Shown in pieces: positions 28,540 to 38,506 of a DNA stretch of 64,000 nt. Under the pieces are notes generated by a model that was given only the letters and a program-made list of their open reading frames with translations, did no database searches and was not told where the DNA came from. The position numbers and the translations under genes were made by a program. The stretch lies in assembly GCA_016779325.1 (NCBI GenBank), contig JADHNU010000006.1, positions 1 through 64,000 on the forward strand, in the 5' to 3' direction. Within the stretch, counting starts at the first letter, position 1. Every line of letters begins with the position of its first letter. This stretch comes from Pseudomonadales bacterium. GTDB taxonomy: Bacteria; Pseudomonadota; Gammaproteobacteria; Pseudomonadales; Azotimanducaceae.

Positions 28540-29010
28540 GTGGCCGGCCCTCGGGTTTGGGTGGACGCCGATGCCTGCCCGCGCCCCGTGCGCGACGTAG
28601 TGTGTCGAGCCGCGGAGCGGCGCCAGGTACCGACGATTTTTGTGGCCGCTTCGCCGCTGAATCTCCCCCGGGGGCGCTACGTGAGTGCGCGCACCGTGGC
28701 AGCGGGGTTTGATGCGGCCGACGACGCCATTGTTGAGGAGGTGGCCGAAGGAGATGTGGTGGTCACCCAAGACATCTTGCTGGCCCAGCGGCTGGTGGAG
28801 AAGGGCGCCCGGGTAACCAATCCCCGCGGTGAGATCTACAACGCGGAAAACATCGGGCCCCGAGTATCGCAGCGCAACTTCATGGAAGAGGCCCGGGGGG
28901 CAGGGCTTGCGGGCGGCGGGCCGCCCCCCTTTGATGATCGCGATAAGCAGGCCTTTTCCAACAGCTTTGACCGGCTGCTGACGGCGTCGCTGCGGGCGGT
29001 GCAGCGCTAG
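28540..29010 (+). CDS. yaiI: YaiI/YqxD family (UPF0178) protein
   Basis: 156 residues with WVDADACPRPVRDVV, DAADDAIVEEV and GDVVVTQDILLA, the signature of the PIN-like UPF0178 family. Function is unknown in any organism to my knowledge. A GTG at 28540, directly after the hydrolase stop, gives the family start; an ATG 51 bases upstream lies inside the hydrolase. It converges on mtnC with a 4-base overlap. Confidence 0.88.
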   Translation: MAGPRVWVDADACPRPVRDVVCRAAERRQVPTIFVAASPLNLPRGRYVSARTVAAGFDAADDAIVEEVAEGDVVVTQDILLAQRLVEKGARVTNPRGEIYNAENIGPRVSQRNFMEEARGAGLAGGGPPPFDDRDKQAFSNSFDRLLTASLRAVQR

Positions 29011-29717
29011 GGGAGGCGTTCGAGGGGGAGATCCGTTAGCCGGGCAACGGCCAGGTGGGTGGTTTCCGCAGCCCGGGTGAGGGTGAGGGGGCTATCCTCC
29101 GGCCGGACCAGCAGTGCCGTGCGGAAGCCCGCGGCCCGGGCAGCGTCGAGCTCCTCGACGATGTCGGAAAGAAATAGGATCGCCTCTCCCGGTAGCTCGA
29201 GGGTTGCGGCGATGGTTTGGTAACTCCCCACCTCTCGTTTTGCCCCGACGCGCGTATCGAAGTAACCGGAAAAGAGCGCCGTAAGATCGCCAGCTTCGCT
29301 ATGCCGAAAGAGAAGCTGCTGGGCCGCCACGGACCCCGAGGAGTACACGTAGAGAGCGAGCCCGCTCTCGTGCCAGCGCTGTAGGGCTGTGCTGGCATCC
29401 TCGTAGATATGGCCCTTCAGCACGCCTTCCGCATAGCCCTGGGCCCAAATTAGGCCCTGCAGGGTTTTTAAGGGTGTCCATTTTCGGTCTTCGTGCATGA
29501 AGCGTTCCAGGGCGTCGGCCACGGCGTCGAGGTCGTCCGGGGCCACGCCCGTTTCCTCGGCCACGGCCGTGCAAACCGCCTGGACGTCAGCCAGGGTCTC
29601 GTGGGCCTTGAGATAGCTCCGGAGCGCCTGACGCGCGTAGGGGAACAGCACATCGTGGACAAAGCGGATGCTGCTGGTGGTGCCTTCGATATCGGTGACG
29701 ACGGCCTTTAGACGCAT
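29007..29717 (-). CDS. mtnC: Enolase-phosphatase MtnC
   Basis: HAD-superfamily enzyme of methionine salvage: it enolises and dephosphorylates diketo-methylthiopentyl phosphate to acireductone. 236 residues. Motif I is VVTDIEGTTSSIRFVHDVLF; VYSSGSVAAQ is motif II and LFLSDIVEELDAA motif III. It overlaps the 3' end of mtnD by 10 bases and is the last gene of mtnB-mtnD-mtnC. Confidence 0.96.
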   Translation of the reverse strand: MRLKAVVTDIEGTTSSIRFVHDVLFPYARQALRSYLKAHETLADVQAVCTAVAEETGVAPDDLDAVADALERFMHEDRKWTPLKTLQGLIWAQGYAEGVLKGHIYEDASTALQRWHESGLALYVYSSGSVAAQQLLFRHSEAGDLTALFSGYFDTRVGAKREVGSYQTIAATLELPGEAILFLSDIVEELDAARAAGFRTALLVRPEDSPLTLTRAAETTHLAVARLTDLPLERLP

Positions 29718-30265
29718 GGGCTCGGCTCGAAGCGAGGGAACCGCTCGGCGATGGGGCTAGCGGTGAAGTTCGCCGCCCAGCCGTCCGGATTGGAGAAGAT
29801 GCGAATGGCCAAGAAGTGGGGCGTGGGCCCCATATCGAACCAATGCTTCGTGTTTGCGGGTACGCGGAGGAAATCGCCCCGTTCGCACAGCACTTCATAG
29901 ACCTGCGCGCCCAGGTGCAAGGTAAAGAGCCCCGCCCCATCCACAAAAAATCGGACTTCGTCTTCTTCGTGCGTATGTTCGGCAAGAAACTTGCCGCGGG
30001 CTTCGCCGGCGCTGGGGTTCTCCGGCGTCATGCTGACCACGTCGCAGCTTTGGTAACCCCCGTCCTCCATGATGCGGCGCACCTCCTCGGCATAGCGCTG
30101 GAGGACCGTGTCCTGGGTTGCGCCGGCGCACACGTCGTCATGGGTGGGCCAGCGCTCGAAGTGAATGCCGACTTCGGCAAGAGCTGTCGCGATGGCGTCG
30201 CCGTCGTGGTGCTCCGCCAGGGCGTGGCTTCCGTCAGCGTCTGGGAAAATCCTAAGTCGACTCAT
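29708..30265 (-). CDS. mtnD: Acireductone dioxygenase MtnD
   Basis: Cupin enzyme that converts acireductone to 2-keto-4-methylthiobutyrate and formate (iron form) or to an off-pathway product (nickel form). 185 residues. Metal ligands H97, H99 and E103 in EHTHEEDEV and H141 in ANTKHWFDMG are intact. Its product is the substrate of the YbdL-type aminotransferase at 37337. Middle gene of the mtn unit, 15 bases downstream of mtnB. Confidence 0.96.
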   Translation of the reverse strand: MSRLRIFPDADGSHALAEHHDGDAIATALAEVGIHFERWPTHDDVCAGATQDTVLQRYAEEVRRIMEDGGYQSCDVVSMTPENPSAGEARGKFLAEHTHEEDEVRFFVDGAGLFTLHLGAQVYEVLCERGDFLRVPANTKHWFDMGPTPHFLAIRIFSNPDGWAANFTASPIAERFPRFEPSPCV

Positions 30266-30280
30266 GGCTGGGCCTCCAAG

Positions 30281-30928
30281 TTAAGCAGCTGGGATTCGGC
30301 GGAGGGCTTGGGCGAGGAGTGCCTCCAAGGCCTCCATGTGACGTTCCGCATCGAAGAGGGTTGCTCCCCAACAATAGGCACCGTGGCCGGCGATAAGGTA
30401 GGCGGGCGGGGCGCCGGCAAGGCCGCGCTGGGCGGTAAGCACCGCGCCGTCTAGCGTCGCCATGTCCTGGCTATTTGGCACCACGGGCACGGCCAGGTGC
30501 GTGGCATGGGTGCTCACTCCAGGGAACGCTTTTAGGAGCTCCTGCTCGGCCAGCGCCACCGCCGCCCCGGCGGACGGCTGAAGGGTCCAGGCGACGCAGC
30601 TGGGGGCGTGGGTATGGAGTACGGCACCGATGGCCGGATCGCGGGCGTAGAGCGCCAGGTGCAGTGCTGCCTCGGCGGAGGGCCTCGCGCCGTCAGCCCC
30701 GTCCAGCGGCGTCCCGTCGAGGTCCATGAGGACGAGGCCGGCGCCCGTGAGGCTTCGCTTGTGGCCGCCGGAGGCGGTTACCAAAGCGCGCCGCTCATCA
30801 ACCCGCAGGGACAGATTGCTGCTCGTCGCCGGGGTCCAGCCGCGGCCATAGAAGCGCTCCGCCACGGGGCTTAAGGCCTGGGCGCCGTAAAAGCGCAGGA
30901 GCGGTGCAGGTAAGTTGGGGCTCAGCAC
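30281..30928 (-). CDS. mtnB: Methylthioribulose-1-phosphate dehydratase MtnB
   Basis: Class II aldolase-family enzyme that dehydrates methylthioribulose-1-phosphate. 215 residues. TPATSSNLSLRV and VTASGGHKRSL are family motifs, and VLHTHAPSCVAWT plus IAGHGAYCWG supply zinc ligands. The GTG at 30928 with GGAG a few bases upstream gives a family-length protein; a longer frame to 31036 adds unrelated residues. First of the three mtn genes; the mtnA and mtnK/mtnP genes needed upstream in the pathway are not in this window. Confidence 0.93.
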   Translation of the reverse strand: MLSPNLPAPLLRFYGAQALSPVAERFYGRGWTPATSSNLSLRVDERRALVTASGGHKRSLTGAGLVLMDLDGTPLDGADGARPSAEAALHLALYARDPAIGAVLHTHAPSCVAWTLQPSAGAAVALAEQELLKAFPGVSTHATHLAVPVVPNSQDMATLDGAVLTAQRGLAGAPPAYLIAGHGAYCWGATLFDAERHMEALEALLAQALRRIPAA

Positions 30929-31056
30929 GGGGGTCTCCGAGCAGGGAACAGCAAGGCTCGGAGTGTACCGCGCTCCGCCACGCTTTTTCAGCCAAGTGCC
31001 GTGCCTGGGCCCCCCCCTCGGGCTACAATGCGGCAACGCGGGAAGAGACGACTGCC

Positions 31057-31608
31057 ATGGATCAAGGGGAAGGGCTGGGCGCTGGGCGCCCCTGGCCCAT
31101 CATGTTAGACGTGGAAGCGTCGGGTTTCGGCCGCGGCAGCTATCCCATCGAGATCGGTCTCGCCTTTCCCGACGGTTCGTCCCTTGCCTATCTTTTGCGC
31201 CCGGAACCGGACTGGGTGCACTGGGATGGCGCTGCTGAGCAGGTCCATGGTATTCCCCGGTCCCGACTCCTTGAGGACGGGCGCCCGGTGCTGGAGGTGG
31301 CGGCACTTCTGAATGCCCAGCTGGCGGGCAACCGGGTCTATAGCGATGCCTGGGGCTTCGATTCGGCGTGGGTGGCGCGGCTCTTTGACGCTGCGGGCCT
31401 CAGCCAGCACTTCCGCATCGACACGGTTCGTAATCTGCTTTCTGAAGGGGATCTCCCCCTTTGGTCTAAGGCTCGGGCACAAGCGGAAGCCGAGCTCGGG
31501 AAGGCAACTCATCGGGCGGAACACGATGCCAAGCTACTTCAGGCCAGCGTGCTCGCGCTTTGGACCCTGCGCGCTGCGGCGCCGCCGGAAGAAGGCAGCA
31601 CACTATGA
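31057..31608 (+). CDS. DEDDh-type 3'-5' exonuclease
   Basis: 183 residues. [18 protein letters not shown] gives the first Asp and Glu, [10 protein letters not shown] the second Asp, and [10 protein letters not shown] the His and last Asp of the DEDDh site. This is the fold of RNase T and proofreading exonucleases. The ATG at 31057 is used because upstream residues lie in the mtnB promoter region. The stop is inside the start of the transporter gene (ATGATG). The nucleic acid target is unknown. Confidence 0.8.
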   Translation: MDQGEGLGAGRPWPIMLDVEASGFGRGSYPIEIGLAFPDGSSLAYLLRPEPDWVHWDGAAEQVHGIPRSRLLEDGRPVLEVAALLNAQLAGNRVYSDAWGFDSAWVARLFDAAGLSQHFRIDTVRNLLSEGDLPLWSKARAQAEAELGKATHRAEHDAKLLQASVLALWTLRAAAPPEEGSTL

Positions 31609-32852
31609 TGAGCTTGCTTGGAGTTGGAGTTCTCCTTGCCTTGGCATGGCTCCTGTCCATCAATCGCGGCGCCATTGCCTGGCGGACCGTGCTCGGCGCC
31701 TTGGCGCTGCAAGCGCTTATCGGGGGCTGGGTATTGGCCATGCCGTCGGGCATTGCCACCCTGGAAGCCGTTTCCGCGGGGGTGGGGCAGGTGCTGGCCT
31801 ACAGCCGTGAGGGCATCGAGTTCATGTTCGGCTGGACCGCCAATGGCGCCATGGGCTCCCTTGCTGATTCCGTGAAGGCGCAGGGCTTCGCGCCGATCTT
31901 TGCGGTGAATGTCCTGCCCGTGATTGTGATCTTCTCGGCCCTCGTCTCCGTGCTTTACCACTTGGGCGTCATGAGCTGGACCATCCGTATTCTCGGGGGG
32001 GCGCTGCAGCGGGTGCTGGGGACCAGCCGGCCCGAGTCCCTGTCCGCGGCGGCGAATGTATTCGTGGGGCAAGCGGAGGCGCCCCTGGTGGCGCGACCCT
32101 TCATTCCCACCATGACGTCCTCCGAGCTCTTTGCCATCATGGTGGGGGGGCTGGCGAGCATCGCCGGCTCGGTGATGGCAGGTTACGCCGCCATGGGCAT
32201 CGAGCTGAAATACCTTATCGCGGCCTGCTTTATGGCAGCCCCGGGGGGGCTCCTCATGGCGAAGATGGTCATGCCCGAGACGGAGTCGCCGAAGAACGAC
32301 CTGGCCGAGCTCGATGACCTCGAGAGCATGAAAAGCGTGAACCTCTTTGATGCCGCGGCATCCGGAGCGCTTTCGGGAATGCACATCGCCCTGGCCGTGG
32401 GCGCCATGCTGGTGGCGTTCATTGCGCTTATGGCGATGGTCAACGGGCTGCTGGGCGCTGTGGGCGGCTGGGTGGGTCAGCCCGACCTCACTTTAGAGAT
32501 GATTCTCGGTTGGCTCTTCCGCCCCCTTGCTTGGCTCTTGGGCGTGCCCTGGGCTGAAGCGGAGGCGGCGGGGAGCTTCATCGGGCAGAAGCTGGTGCTG
32601 AATGAATTCGTGGCCTATCTCTCCTTTACGGAGCAGCGCGAAGCCTTCGCGCCCCTCAGCCAAGCCATCATTACCTTTGCCCTGTGTGGCTTTGCCAATT
32701 TCTCTTCCATCGCCATTCTGCTTGGGGGGTTGGGGGCCGTGGCGCCCAACCGGCGCGAGGACATTGCGCGCTTCGGCTTTAGAGCGCTCCTGGCGGCCAC
32801 GCTGGCAAACCTCATGAGCGCAGCCCTGGCCGGGTTCTATCTCAGCCTATGA
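31605..32852 (+). CDS. CNT-family nucleoside transporter
   Basis: 415-residue inner-membrane protein with 8-10 hydrophobic segments. [18 protein letters not shown] is the substrate-binding motif of concentrative nucleoside transporters (NupC type), and [19 protein letters not shown] follows as expected. These use a proton or sodium gradient to import nucleosides. ATG codons at 31605 and 31608 are both possible. Placement between mtnBDC and the ahcY unit would fit uptake or recycling of adenosine-type nucleosides, which is inference. Confidence 0.9.
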   Translation: MMSLLGVGVLLALAWLLSINRGAIAWRTVLGALALQALIGGWVLAMPSGIATLEAVSAGVGQVLAYSREGIEFMFGWTANGAMGSLADSVKAQGFAPIFAVNVLPVIVIFSALVSVLYHLGVMSWTIRILGGALQRVLGTSRPESLSAAANVFVGQAEAPLVARPFIPTMTSSELFAIMVGGLASIAGSVMAGYAAMGIELKYLIAACFMAAPGGLLMAKMVMPETESPKNDLAELDDLESMKSVNLFDAAASGALSGMHIALAVGAMLVAFIALMAMVNGLLGAVGGWVGQPDLTLEMILGWLFRPLAWLLGVPWAEAEAAGSFIGQKLVLNEFVAYLSFTEQREAFAPLSQAIITFALCGFANFSSIAILLGGLGAVAPNRREDIARFGFRALLAATLANLMSAALAGFYLSL

Positions 32853-33691
32853 ACGAAGCCCTTCGTCCAATCCCCTTTGGCGCCGCCGATGCGCCGGCCC
32901 GCCTCACGCAGGATCTGCGAGAGATTGGCTTTGCCGTGCTGGAGGGGGCGCCGCTCGATCACGCGGCCATCGACCGTATCTATGACGCCTGGCTGGCTTT
33001 CTTCCAAAGCGAGGAAAAGCAGGCCTTTCGCTACGATAAGGTGCAGCAAGACGGGTTCTTCTCCACGGAAGAGGCGGAACATGCGAAGGGCCAAACCCTT
33101 CGGGATTTGAAAGAGTACTTTCACTACTATCCCTGGGGTCGATGCCCGGCCGCGCTCAAGCCCGACCTGGAGGCCTACTACGCCGCGGTGCTCGCCCTTG
33201 GCCAGACGCTGCTGCAGTGGGTTGAAGCCCAGGCGCCGGCTGCGGCCACTGCCGCCCTTCACGAGCCGCTCTCGTCCATGATCGCCGGGAGTGACGTGTC
33301 GCTCCTGCGCATCCTGCATTACCCGCCTCTGGATGAAACGGCGCGGGCGGGAGTGCGGGCAGCCGCCCATGCGGATATCAACTTGCTGACCATCCTGCCC
33401 GCGGCCAGTGCCCCGGGCCTTGAGGTGAAAAGTCGCGATGGCCGGTGGCTGACTGTCCCGTGCACCCCGGGGCTCGTGGTGGTGAATACGGGGGATATGC
33501 TGCAGGAAGCGACCGGGGGTTATTTTCCTTCGACCATTCATCGGGTGGTGAATCCCGAGGGCTCGGCGGCGCGGGGACGGCGCCTGTCCTTGCCGCTCTT
33601 TCTCCATCCTCGCCCGGAAGTCATCCTTTCTGCACGCCATAGCGCGGGGAGCTATCTCCAGCAGCGTTTAGAAGAGCTTGGGGTGGTCTAA
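32849..33691 (+). CDS. 2-oxoglutarate/Fe(II) oxygenase, isopenicillin-N-synthase-like
   Basis: 280 residues. The iron site is HAD in [12 protein letters not shown] (His codon at 33368) and His in TIHRVVNP (codon at 33539); the arginine that binds 2-oxoglutarate is in RRLSLPLF. The N-terminal [12 protein letters not shown] is the conserved non-haem dioxygenase domain. Substrate unknown. It overlaps the transporter by 4 bases. On its own strand no terminator with a T-run follows; the hairpin there points the other way. Confidence 0.88.
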   Translation: MNEALRPIPFGAADAPARLTQDLREIGFAVLEGAPLDHAAIDRIYDAWLAFFQSEEKQAFRYDKVQQDGFFSTEEAEHAKGQTLRDLKEYFHYYPWGRCPAALKPDLEAYYAAVLALGQTLLQWVEAQAPAAATAALHEPLSSMIAGSDVSLLRILHYPPLDETARAGVRAAAHADINLLTILPAASAPGLEVKSRDGRWLTVPCTPGLVVVNTGDMLQEATGGYFPSTIHRVVNPEGSAARGRRLSLPLFLHPRPEVILSARHSAGSYLQQRLEELGVV

Positions 33692-33717
33692 AAAAACGGG
33701 GGCCCGAAGACCCCCGT
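33691..33717 (-). terminator. Rho-independent terminator of ahcY
   Basis: ACGGGGG and CCCCCGT with an 8-base loop; read on the minus strand the stem is followed by a run of T residues (the A-run at 33690-33696), so it terminates the ahcY transcript. Confidence 0.88.
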
Positions 33718-33741
33718 GCGCATGCCCTAGCCTGCGGCTGC

Positions 33742-35109
33742 TTAGTACTTGTAGTAATCGGGCTTAAAGGGCCCTTCCGTGGTCACGCCGATATAGCCCG
33801 CTTGCGTTTCCGTGAGCTGGGTCAGCACCCCGCCAAAGCCCTGCACCATATAGCGCGCCACTTCTTCGTCGAGATGCTTGGGGAGCACTTCCACGCTGAT
33901 GGGCGGCCGCTGCTGAGGGTCCTGATCGGCCCAGCGCTGATCAAAAAGGTGCATTTGCGCCAGCACCTGATTGGCGAAGGAGCCATCCATGACCCGGGAC
34001 GGGTGACCCATGGCGTTGCCCAGGTTCACCAGGCGGCCTTCCGACAGCAGGATGATGAAATCGGCGGGGTCGTCGCTGCGGAAAATGCGATGGACCTGAG
34101 GCTTCACTTCTTCCCAGCGCCAGTTTTCACGCATGTAGGCGGTATCGATTTCGTTATCGAAGTGGCCGATGTTGCAGACCACGGCGCCGGCCTTCACGGC
34201 AGCCAGCATGTGCTGGTCGCAGACGTTCGCGTTGCCCGTGGTGGTGACGATGAGGTCCGTGTTCTTCAGGAGCGCCTCGTCGATGTCTTCCCGACGCCCC
34301 GTGTTGCGGCCGTTCTTATAGGGAGACACCACTTCGAAGCCGTCCATGCAGGCTTGCATGCCGCAGATGGGATCGATCTCCGTGATGCGAACGATCATCT
34401 TCTCGGCGTCGAGGGACTGGGCCGAGCCCTTGCCTACGTCCCCGTAGCCAATGACCAGGGCCTTCTTGCCGGACATCAGCATGTCCGTCGCCCGCTTGAT
34501 TGCGTCGGAGAGGGAGTGGCGGCAGCCATACTTGTTGTCGTTTTTCGACTTGGTGACCGAGTCGTTTACGTTGATGGCCGGCACCTTCAGCGTGCCTTCG
34601 CGCATCATTTCGTAGAGGCGATGGACGCCCGTGGTGGTCTCTTCGCTGATCCCGTGGATGCGGTCCAGCATGGCCGGATAGGCGTCGTGGATGCGCTGGG
34701 TGAGATCGCCGCCGTCGTCGAGGAGGAGGTTGGCTTCCCAGGGGGCGCCGTCCTTCATGATGGTTTGCTCGATGCACCACCAGTACTCCTCTTCCGTTTC
34801 CCCTTTCCAGGCAAAAACGGGAATGCCCCGGGCCGCCACGGCCGCGGCCGCGTGGTCCTGGGTGGAGAAAATGTTGCAGGAGCTCCAGCGCACTTCGGCG
34901 CCGAGGGCCACTAGGGTTTCGATCAGCACGGCGGTTTGGACCGTCATGTGAATGCAGCCGATGATGCGGGCGCCCGCAAGGGGGGCGCTTTCCGCATAGC
35001 GGGAACGAAGCGCCATGAGCGCTGGCATTTCCGCTTCAGCCAGTTCGATTTCCCGGCGGCCAAATTCCGCCAAGCTCATATCAGCGACTTTATAGTCGGT
35101 AAAACTCAT
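33742..35109 (-). CDS. ahcY: Adenosylhomocysteinase
   Basis: NAD-dependent enzyme that splits S-adenosylhomocysteine into adenosine and homocysteine, closing the SAM cycle. 455 residues, the long form with the insert seen in many proteobacteria. [32 protein letters not shown] and the Rossmann motif [13 protein letters not shown] are unmistakable; the protein ends in KPDYYKY. It overlaps the regulator gene upstream by 4 bases and so shares its promoter. Confidence 0.98.
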   Translation of the reverse strand: MSFTDYKVADMSLAEFGRREIELAEAEMPALMALRSRYAESAPLAGARIIGCIHMTVQTAVLIETLVALGAEVRWSSCNIFSTQDHAAAAVAARGIPVFAWKGETEEEYWWCIEQTIMKDGAPWEANLLLDDGGDLTQRIHDAYPAMLDRIHGISEETTTGVHRLYEMMREGTLKVPAINVNDSVTKSKNDNKYGCRHSLSDAIKRATDMLMSGKKALVIGYGDVGKGSAQSLDAEKMIVRITEIDPICGMQACMDGFEVVSPYKNGRNTGRREDIDEALLKNTDLIVTTTGNANVCDQHMLAAVKAGAVVCNIGHFDNEIDTAYMRENWRWEEVKPQVHRIFRSDDPADFIILLSEGRLVNLGNAMGHPSRVMDGSFANQVLAQMHLFDQRWADQDPQQRPPISVEVLPKHLDEEVARYMVQGFGGVLTQLTETQAGYIGVTTEGPFKPDYYKY

Positions 35110-36155
35110 GGAGTGCTCCTTGCTTCGGCCGCGCCGAGGGGTGTGTCTCGCCGCTCATAGCGGCTGAGGTGGATTTGAAAGCCATTACGAAGGGTCAGGA
35201 ACTGCCGTTCCTCGAGCAGGGCGCCGCCCTCGGCGGCCCAGCGGTCTTGCTGCTCGGGCTCGATGCCAAGCCAGAGATCGCCGCAGGCGTCCCCCACCCA
35301 GGCTTGTTCGTGGGGGCTGAGCTCTGCGATGAGTAGGGCCCCCTTTGCAGCCAAGGCTTGGGCCGCGGCGGCCGCCAGCTGGGCCGGCGTGGGGCAGTGG
35401 TGGAGGACCATGGCCAGCACCACGACCTCTTGTCCTCCGGGCACAGGGGTGTTTTGAGGCAGGCGCTCAAAGGCCCCGCAGTGGAACTGGGGGAGGGGGT
35501 GCCCCTCGGCTTGAAGCCGGTCCGCACAGCGCCGAAGCATCTCCTCCGAATTGTCCACGGCCCAAACCTGCTCAAAGCGGCGCAGGAGCGTAGGCAGAAA
35601 GGCCCCGAGGCCCGGACCAATTTCCAGAGCGCTGCGCCCCCGCACGGGAAGCCACTCGGCGAGGAGCGGTAGGTAGCGATCGGGCAGGGCGATGAGGTCC
35701 TGGCTGGCTTCGAAGGCTTCCGCGTTGCGGGCGAAAAAGGCTTGGCTCCGGGCGCCTCGCTCGGCCAGGACCGCAGTGACGCCGGCGGCGAGGTCGTCGC
35801 TTAGGGGGGCCTCATCAAGCTCTTCGAACAGGGCTGTGAGCGTTCGATCCCCAAGAGCGGGCGGATTCGGACGATGCGCCCGGCGATAGAAGCGGTGGGT
35901 ACCGTCGCGCTGGAGCCGAAGCAGGCCCGTATCGGCCAGGGTCTTGAGATGATGGCTGACCGTTGCTTGGCCGAGCCCGAGGATTGTGGCCAGCTCCTGC
36001 ACGCTATAGGCGTCCCGCGCGAGCAGCCGCAGGATGGCCAGGCGAGCGCCGTCAGCGCAGGCCCGAAGGCAGGCGAGGAGCTGGGGGTCGAGCGCGGCGC
36101 TGGGTAGGGCGTGAGCCTTAGGCACGGGCGTTCCTTCAAGGAAGACGGCGCGCAT
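35106..36155 (-). CDS. ArsR-family regulator fused to SAM-dependent methyltransferase domain (SahR-like)
   Basis: About 349 residues. Residues 25-95 form an ArsR winged helix ([20 protein letters not shown], then [17 protein letters not shown]). From about 165 a class I methyltransferase fold follows, with motif [13 protein letters not shown] and [11 protein letters not shown]. No metal-binding cysteine pair is evident, so a SAM/SAH-sensing role fits better than metal sensing. SahR, an ArsR-type regulator of SAM-cycle genes including ahcY, is the closest known concept. A GTG at 36125 preceded by AAGGAA is an alternative start. A 24-bp palindrome lies 30 bases upstream. Confidence 0.85.
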   Translation of the reverse strand: MRAVFLEGTPVPKAHALPSAALDPQLLACLRACADGARLAILRLLARDAYSVQELATILGLGQATVSHHLKTLADTGLLRLQRDGTHRFYRRAHRPNPPALGDRTLTALFEELDEAPLSDDLAAGVTAVLAERGARSQAFFARNAEAFEASQDLIALPDRYLPLLAEWLPVRGRSALEIGPGLGAFLPTLLRRFEQVWAVDNSEEMLRRCADRLQAEGHPLPQFHCGAFERLPQNTPVPGGQEVVVLAMVLHHCPTPAQLAAAAAQALAAKGALLIAELSPHEQAWVGDACGDLWLGIEPEQQDRWAAEGGALLEERQFLTLRNGFQIHLSRYERRDTPLGAAEARSTP

Positions 36156-36184
36156 TGTCCGCGCCGAACGGGCCTCTGGCAAGT

Positions 36185-36208
36185 ATTAATCGATAAGCAT
36201 CGATGAAT
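36185..36208. promoter_or_regulatory. 24-bp AT-rich palindrome, candidate operator of the ArsR-type regulator
   Basis: Two arms, ATTAATCGAT and ATCGATGAAT, flank AAGC and differ from perfect symmetry at one pair. It is much more A+T-rich than its surroundings and sits 30 bases before the regulator-ahcY start and 95 bases before the divergent reductase, so it could control both. Confidence 0.65.
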
Positions 36209-36302
36209 TTTTTGCGACGCCGGTGTCGTCCTGCGCAGGGTCGCGCTAAGCTGCGCAGCCGGTGCGCGATCGCGTGCCCCTAGCCACTCTGGGAGAGCTT
36301 TC

Positions 36303-37340
36303 ATGAGCCAAACGTTAAGCCATGCTTGGGTGCTCAAGCGCCGCCCGGCGGGTCGCATCACGCGCAATGACTATGATTGGGTAGAAATGCCCCTCGCCGC
36401 CCCTCAGGCCGGAGAGGTGCTCGTGCGCACCGTCTATTTGTCCCTCGACCCGACCAATCGCATTTGGGCGAGCGACATGGCGCAGTACATGCCGCCAGTG
36501 GAACTTGGCGATGTGATGCGCGGGGGCACCCTGGGCGTGGTGGAGGCGAGCGGTGATGACAACTTTGCCGTCGGTGACGTGGTGCAGGGCTTTTGGGGCT
36601 GGCGCTCCCATGCGCTGCAGCCGGGTATGGCGCTGAACAAGCTGCCGGCCCAGGCCGGAGTGCCCTGGGATGCCTATTTGAGCGTGCTCGGCGCGACGGG
36701 CATGACGGCGTATTTCGGCCTGATGGATATCGGCGCCCCGAAGGCGGGGGAGACCCTGGTGGTCTCCGCGGCCGCCGGTGCCGTGGGCTCCCTGGTGGGC
36801 CAGATCGGCAAGATTATGGGGTGCCGGGTAATCGGTACGGCGGGAAGCGATGAGAAATGTGCTCACCTCCTGAACGATCTCGGCTTTGATGCGGCCATCA
36901 ATTACAAAACTGCCGACCTCCGTGCTGCCTTCGATGAAGCGGCCCCCAAGGGCATCGACATTTACTTCGAGAACACCGGCGGCCCCGTCACCGACGCGGT
37001 TTATCCGCGCCTCAATTTGAACGCCCGCATTCCCCTCTGCGGTTTGATCGCGCACTACAACGATGAGGAGACGGGGGAGGGCACGCCGGGACCGAAGAAC
37101 TTCCAGATGGCCCTCATGCGGCGCGCGCTCATTAAGGGCTTTATTGTCACGGATTATATGCCTCGGTTCCCGGAAGGCATTGCTGCGATGGCCGGCTGGC
37201 TCGCCGAGGGCAAGCTCACCTACCGCACCGATATGGTCGATGGGCTCGAAAACGCGGTGGAGAGCGTGAATCGACTTTTTGATGGAGCGAATACCGGCAA
37301 GCTGCTCGTCCGCTGCAGCGAGGAGCCCGCGACGCCATGA
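36303..37340 (+). CDS. NADP-dependent MDR oxidoreductase (CurA/YncB type)
   Basis: 345-residue medium-chain dehydrogenase/reductase without the catalytic zinc cysteines. YLSLDPTNRIWASD, GYxFWGW-like VVQGFWGW, AYFGLMDIGAPKAGETLVVS and the nucleotide-binding AAAGAVGSLVGQIGK place it with enone/alkenal reductases such as CurA and leukotriene B4 dehydrogenase. GGGAGAG precedes the ATG. It overlaps the aminotransferase by 4 bases and starts a plus-strand unit of at least three genes. Confidence 0.9.
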   Translation: MSQTLSHAWVLKRRPAGRITRNDYDWVEMPLAAPQAGEVLVRTVYLSLDPTNRIWASDMAQYMPPVELGDVMRGGTLGVVEASGDDNFAVGDVVQGFWGWRSHALQPGMALNKLPAQAGVPWDAYLSVLGATGMTAYFGLMDIGAPKAGETLVVSAAAGAVGSLVGQIGKIMGCRVIGTAGSDEKCAHLLNDLGFDAAINYKTADLRAAFDEAAPKGIDIYFENTGGPVTDAVYPRLNLNARIPLCGLIAHYNDEETGEGTPGPKNFQMALMRRALIKGFIVTDYMPRFPEGIAAMAGWLAEGKLTYRTDMVDGLENAVESVNRLFDGANTGKLLVRCSEEPATP

Positions 37341-38506
37341 CGGCGGTAGGGTCCCTGCCCCCGCTGGAGAGCAAGCTGCCCGCAGTCGGCACGACCATCT
37401 TTACAGTCATGTCTCAGTTGGCTCAGGCCCACGGGGCTCTGAATTTGTCTCAGGGCTTTCCCGACTTCGACGGCCCGCCGGAGTTGCTCGATCGGGTGAC
37501 CTTTTACCTTCGTCATGGGGCCAATCAGTATGCGCCCATGATGGGTGCGCCGGCCTTGCGCGCGGCGCTGGCCGAGAAGGTGGCGCAGGACTATGGCGCC
37601 ACCGTCGATCCGGATCAGGAAGTGACGATCACCTCCGGGGCGACGGAAGCCCTTTTCTGCGCCCTTCAGGCGGTGGTGCGCTCGGGGGACGAGGTGGTCA
37701 TTTTTGATCCCGCTTACGACTCCTACGATCCCGCGGTCGTGATGGCGGGCGGTACGCCGGTGCACTGTCCTTTGCAGGCGCCGAGCTTTTCCTTAGATTT
37801 CGAGGCTCTGGAAGCCCGTCTGTCCTCCCGGACCCGAGCCGTGGTGATTAACGCGCCCCACAACCCCACGGGGACGGTTCTGAGCGAGGCGGAGCTTTTA
37901 CGCCTGGGGGCGCTGGCCGAGCACTGGGGCTTTTGGATCATCTCCGATGAGGTGTACGAGCACATCATTTTCGACGGGGTTCGTCATGAAAGCGTCCTGC
38001 GTCACCCCGCCCTCGCGGCGCGCAGCTTTATGGTTTCGTCGCTGGGGAAGACCTATCACACTACGGGCTGGAAAATAGGCTATTGCATTGCGCCCGCGGC
38101 GCTGACGGCGGAGTTTCGCAAGATTCACCAGTACGTCACCTTTTGTACCCACCATCCGACGCAGCTTGCTCATGCTGATTTTCTCCGGGCGCACCCCGAG
38201 CATCACCAGGGGCTACCGGCTTTCTACCAGGAAAAGCGCGATCGCATGGCGGCTTTGCTAGCGCCTTCGCGCTTTCGTTTTACCCCGAGTGCAGGCACCT
38301 ACTTTCAATTGTTGGAGTACGACGCGATCTCCGATGAGCCAGACCAGGCGCTGGCAGAGCGCCTCACCAAGGAGGTGGGGGTGGCAACCATTCCCGTGAG
38401 TGTTTTCTATGCCGAACCGCCGGCGAAGCAGCGCTTACTCCGCATCTGTTTCTGCAAGGATGACCGCACCCTCGAGCAGGCCGCGGAGCGCCTATGCGCG
38501 ATCTAA
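37337..38506 (+). CDS. ybdL: Methionine aminotransferase, YbdL type
   Basis: PLP-dependent class I aminotransferase, 389 residues (E. coli YbdL 386). The PLP lysine is in SSLGKTYHTTGWKIGY, and NAPHNPTGTVLS and LSQGFPDFDGP are family motifs. YbdL prefers methionine and aromatic donors and can carry out the last step of methylthioadenosine salvage, keto-methylthiobutyrate to methionine. The next gene overlaps by 13 bases and encodes the matching omega-amidase, which supports the pairing. Confidence 0.9.
   Translation: MTAVGSLPPLESKLPAVGTTIFTVMSQLAQAHGALNLSQGFPDFDGPPELLDRVTFYLRHGANQYAPMMGAPALRAALAEKVAQDYGATVDPDQEVTITSGATEALFCALQAVVRSGDEVVIFDPAYDSYDPAVVMAGGTPVHCPLQAPSFSLDFEALEARLSSRTRAVVINAPHNPTGTVLSEAELLRLGALAEHWGFWIISDEVYEHIIFDGVRHESVLRHPALAARSFMVSSLGKTYHTTGWKIGYCIAPAALTAEFRKIHQYVTFCTHHPTQLAHADFLRAHPEHHQGLPAFYQEKRDRMAALLAPSRFRFTPSAGTYFQLLEYDAISDEPDQALAERLTKEVGVATIPVSVFYAEPPAKQRLLRICFCKDDRTLEQAAERLCAI

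Noticed and set aside
33802-34914. 370-codon open frame antisense to ahcY
   Set aside because: Mirrors the strongly conserved ahcY coding sequence; no independent ribosome site or motif.
36156-36302. SAH riboswitch upstream of the regulator-ahcY unit
   Set aside because: I looked for the conserved GAGG-GCG-TGC-type core on the minus strand and did not find it; the palindrome suggests protein control instead.
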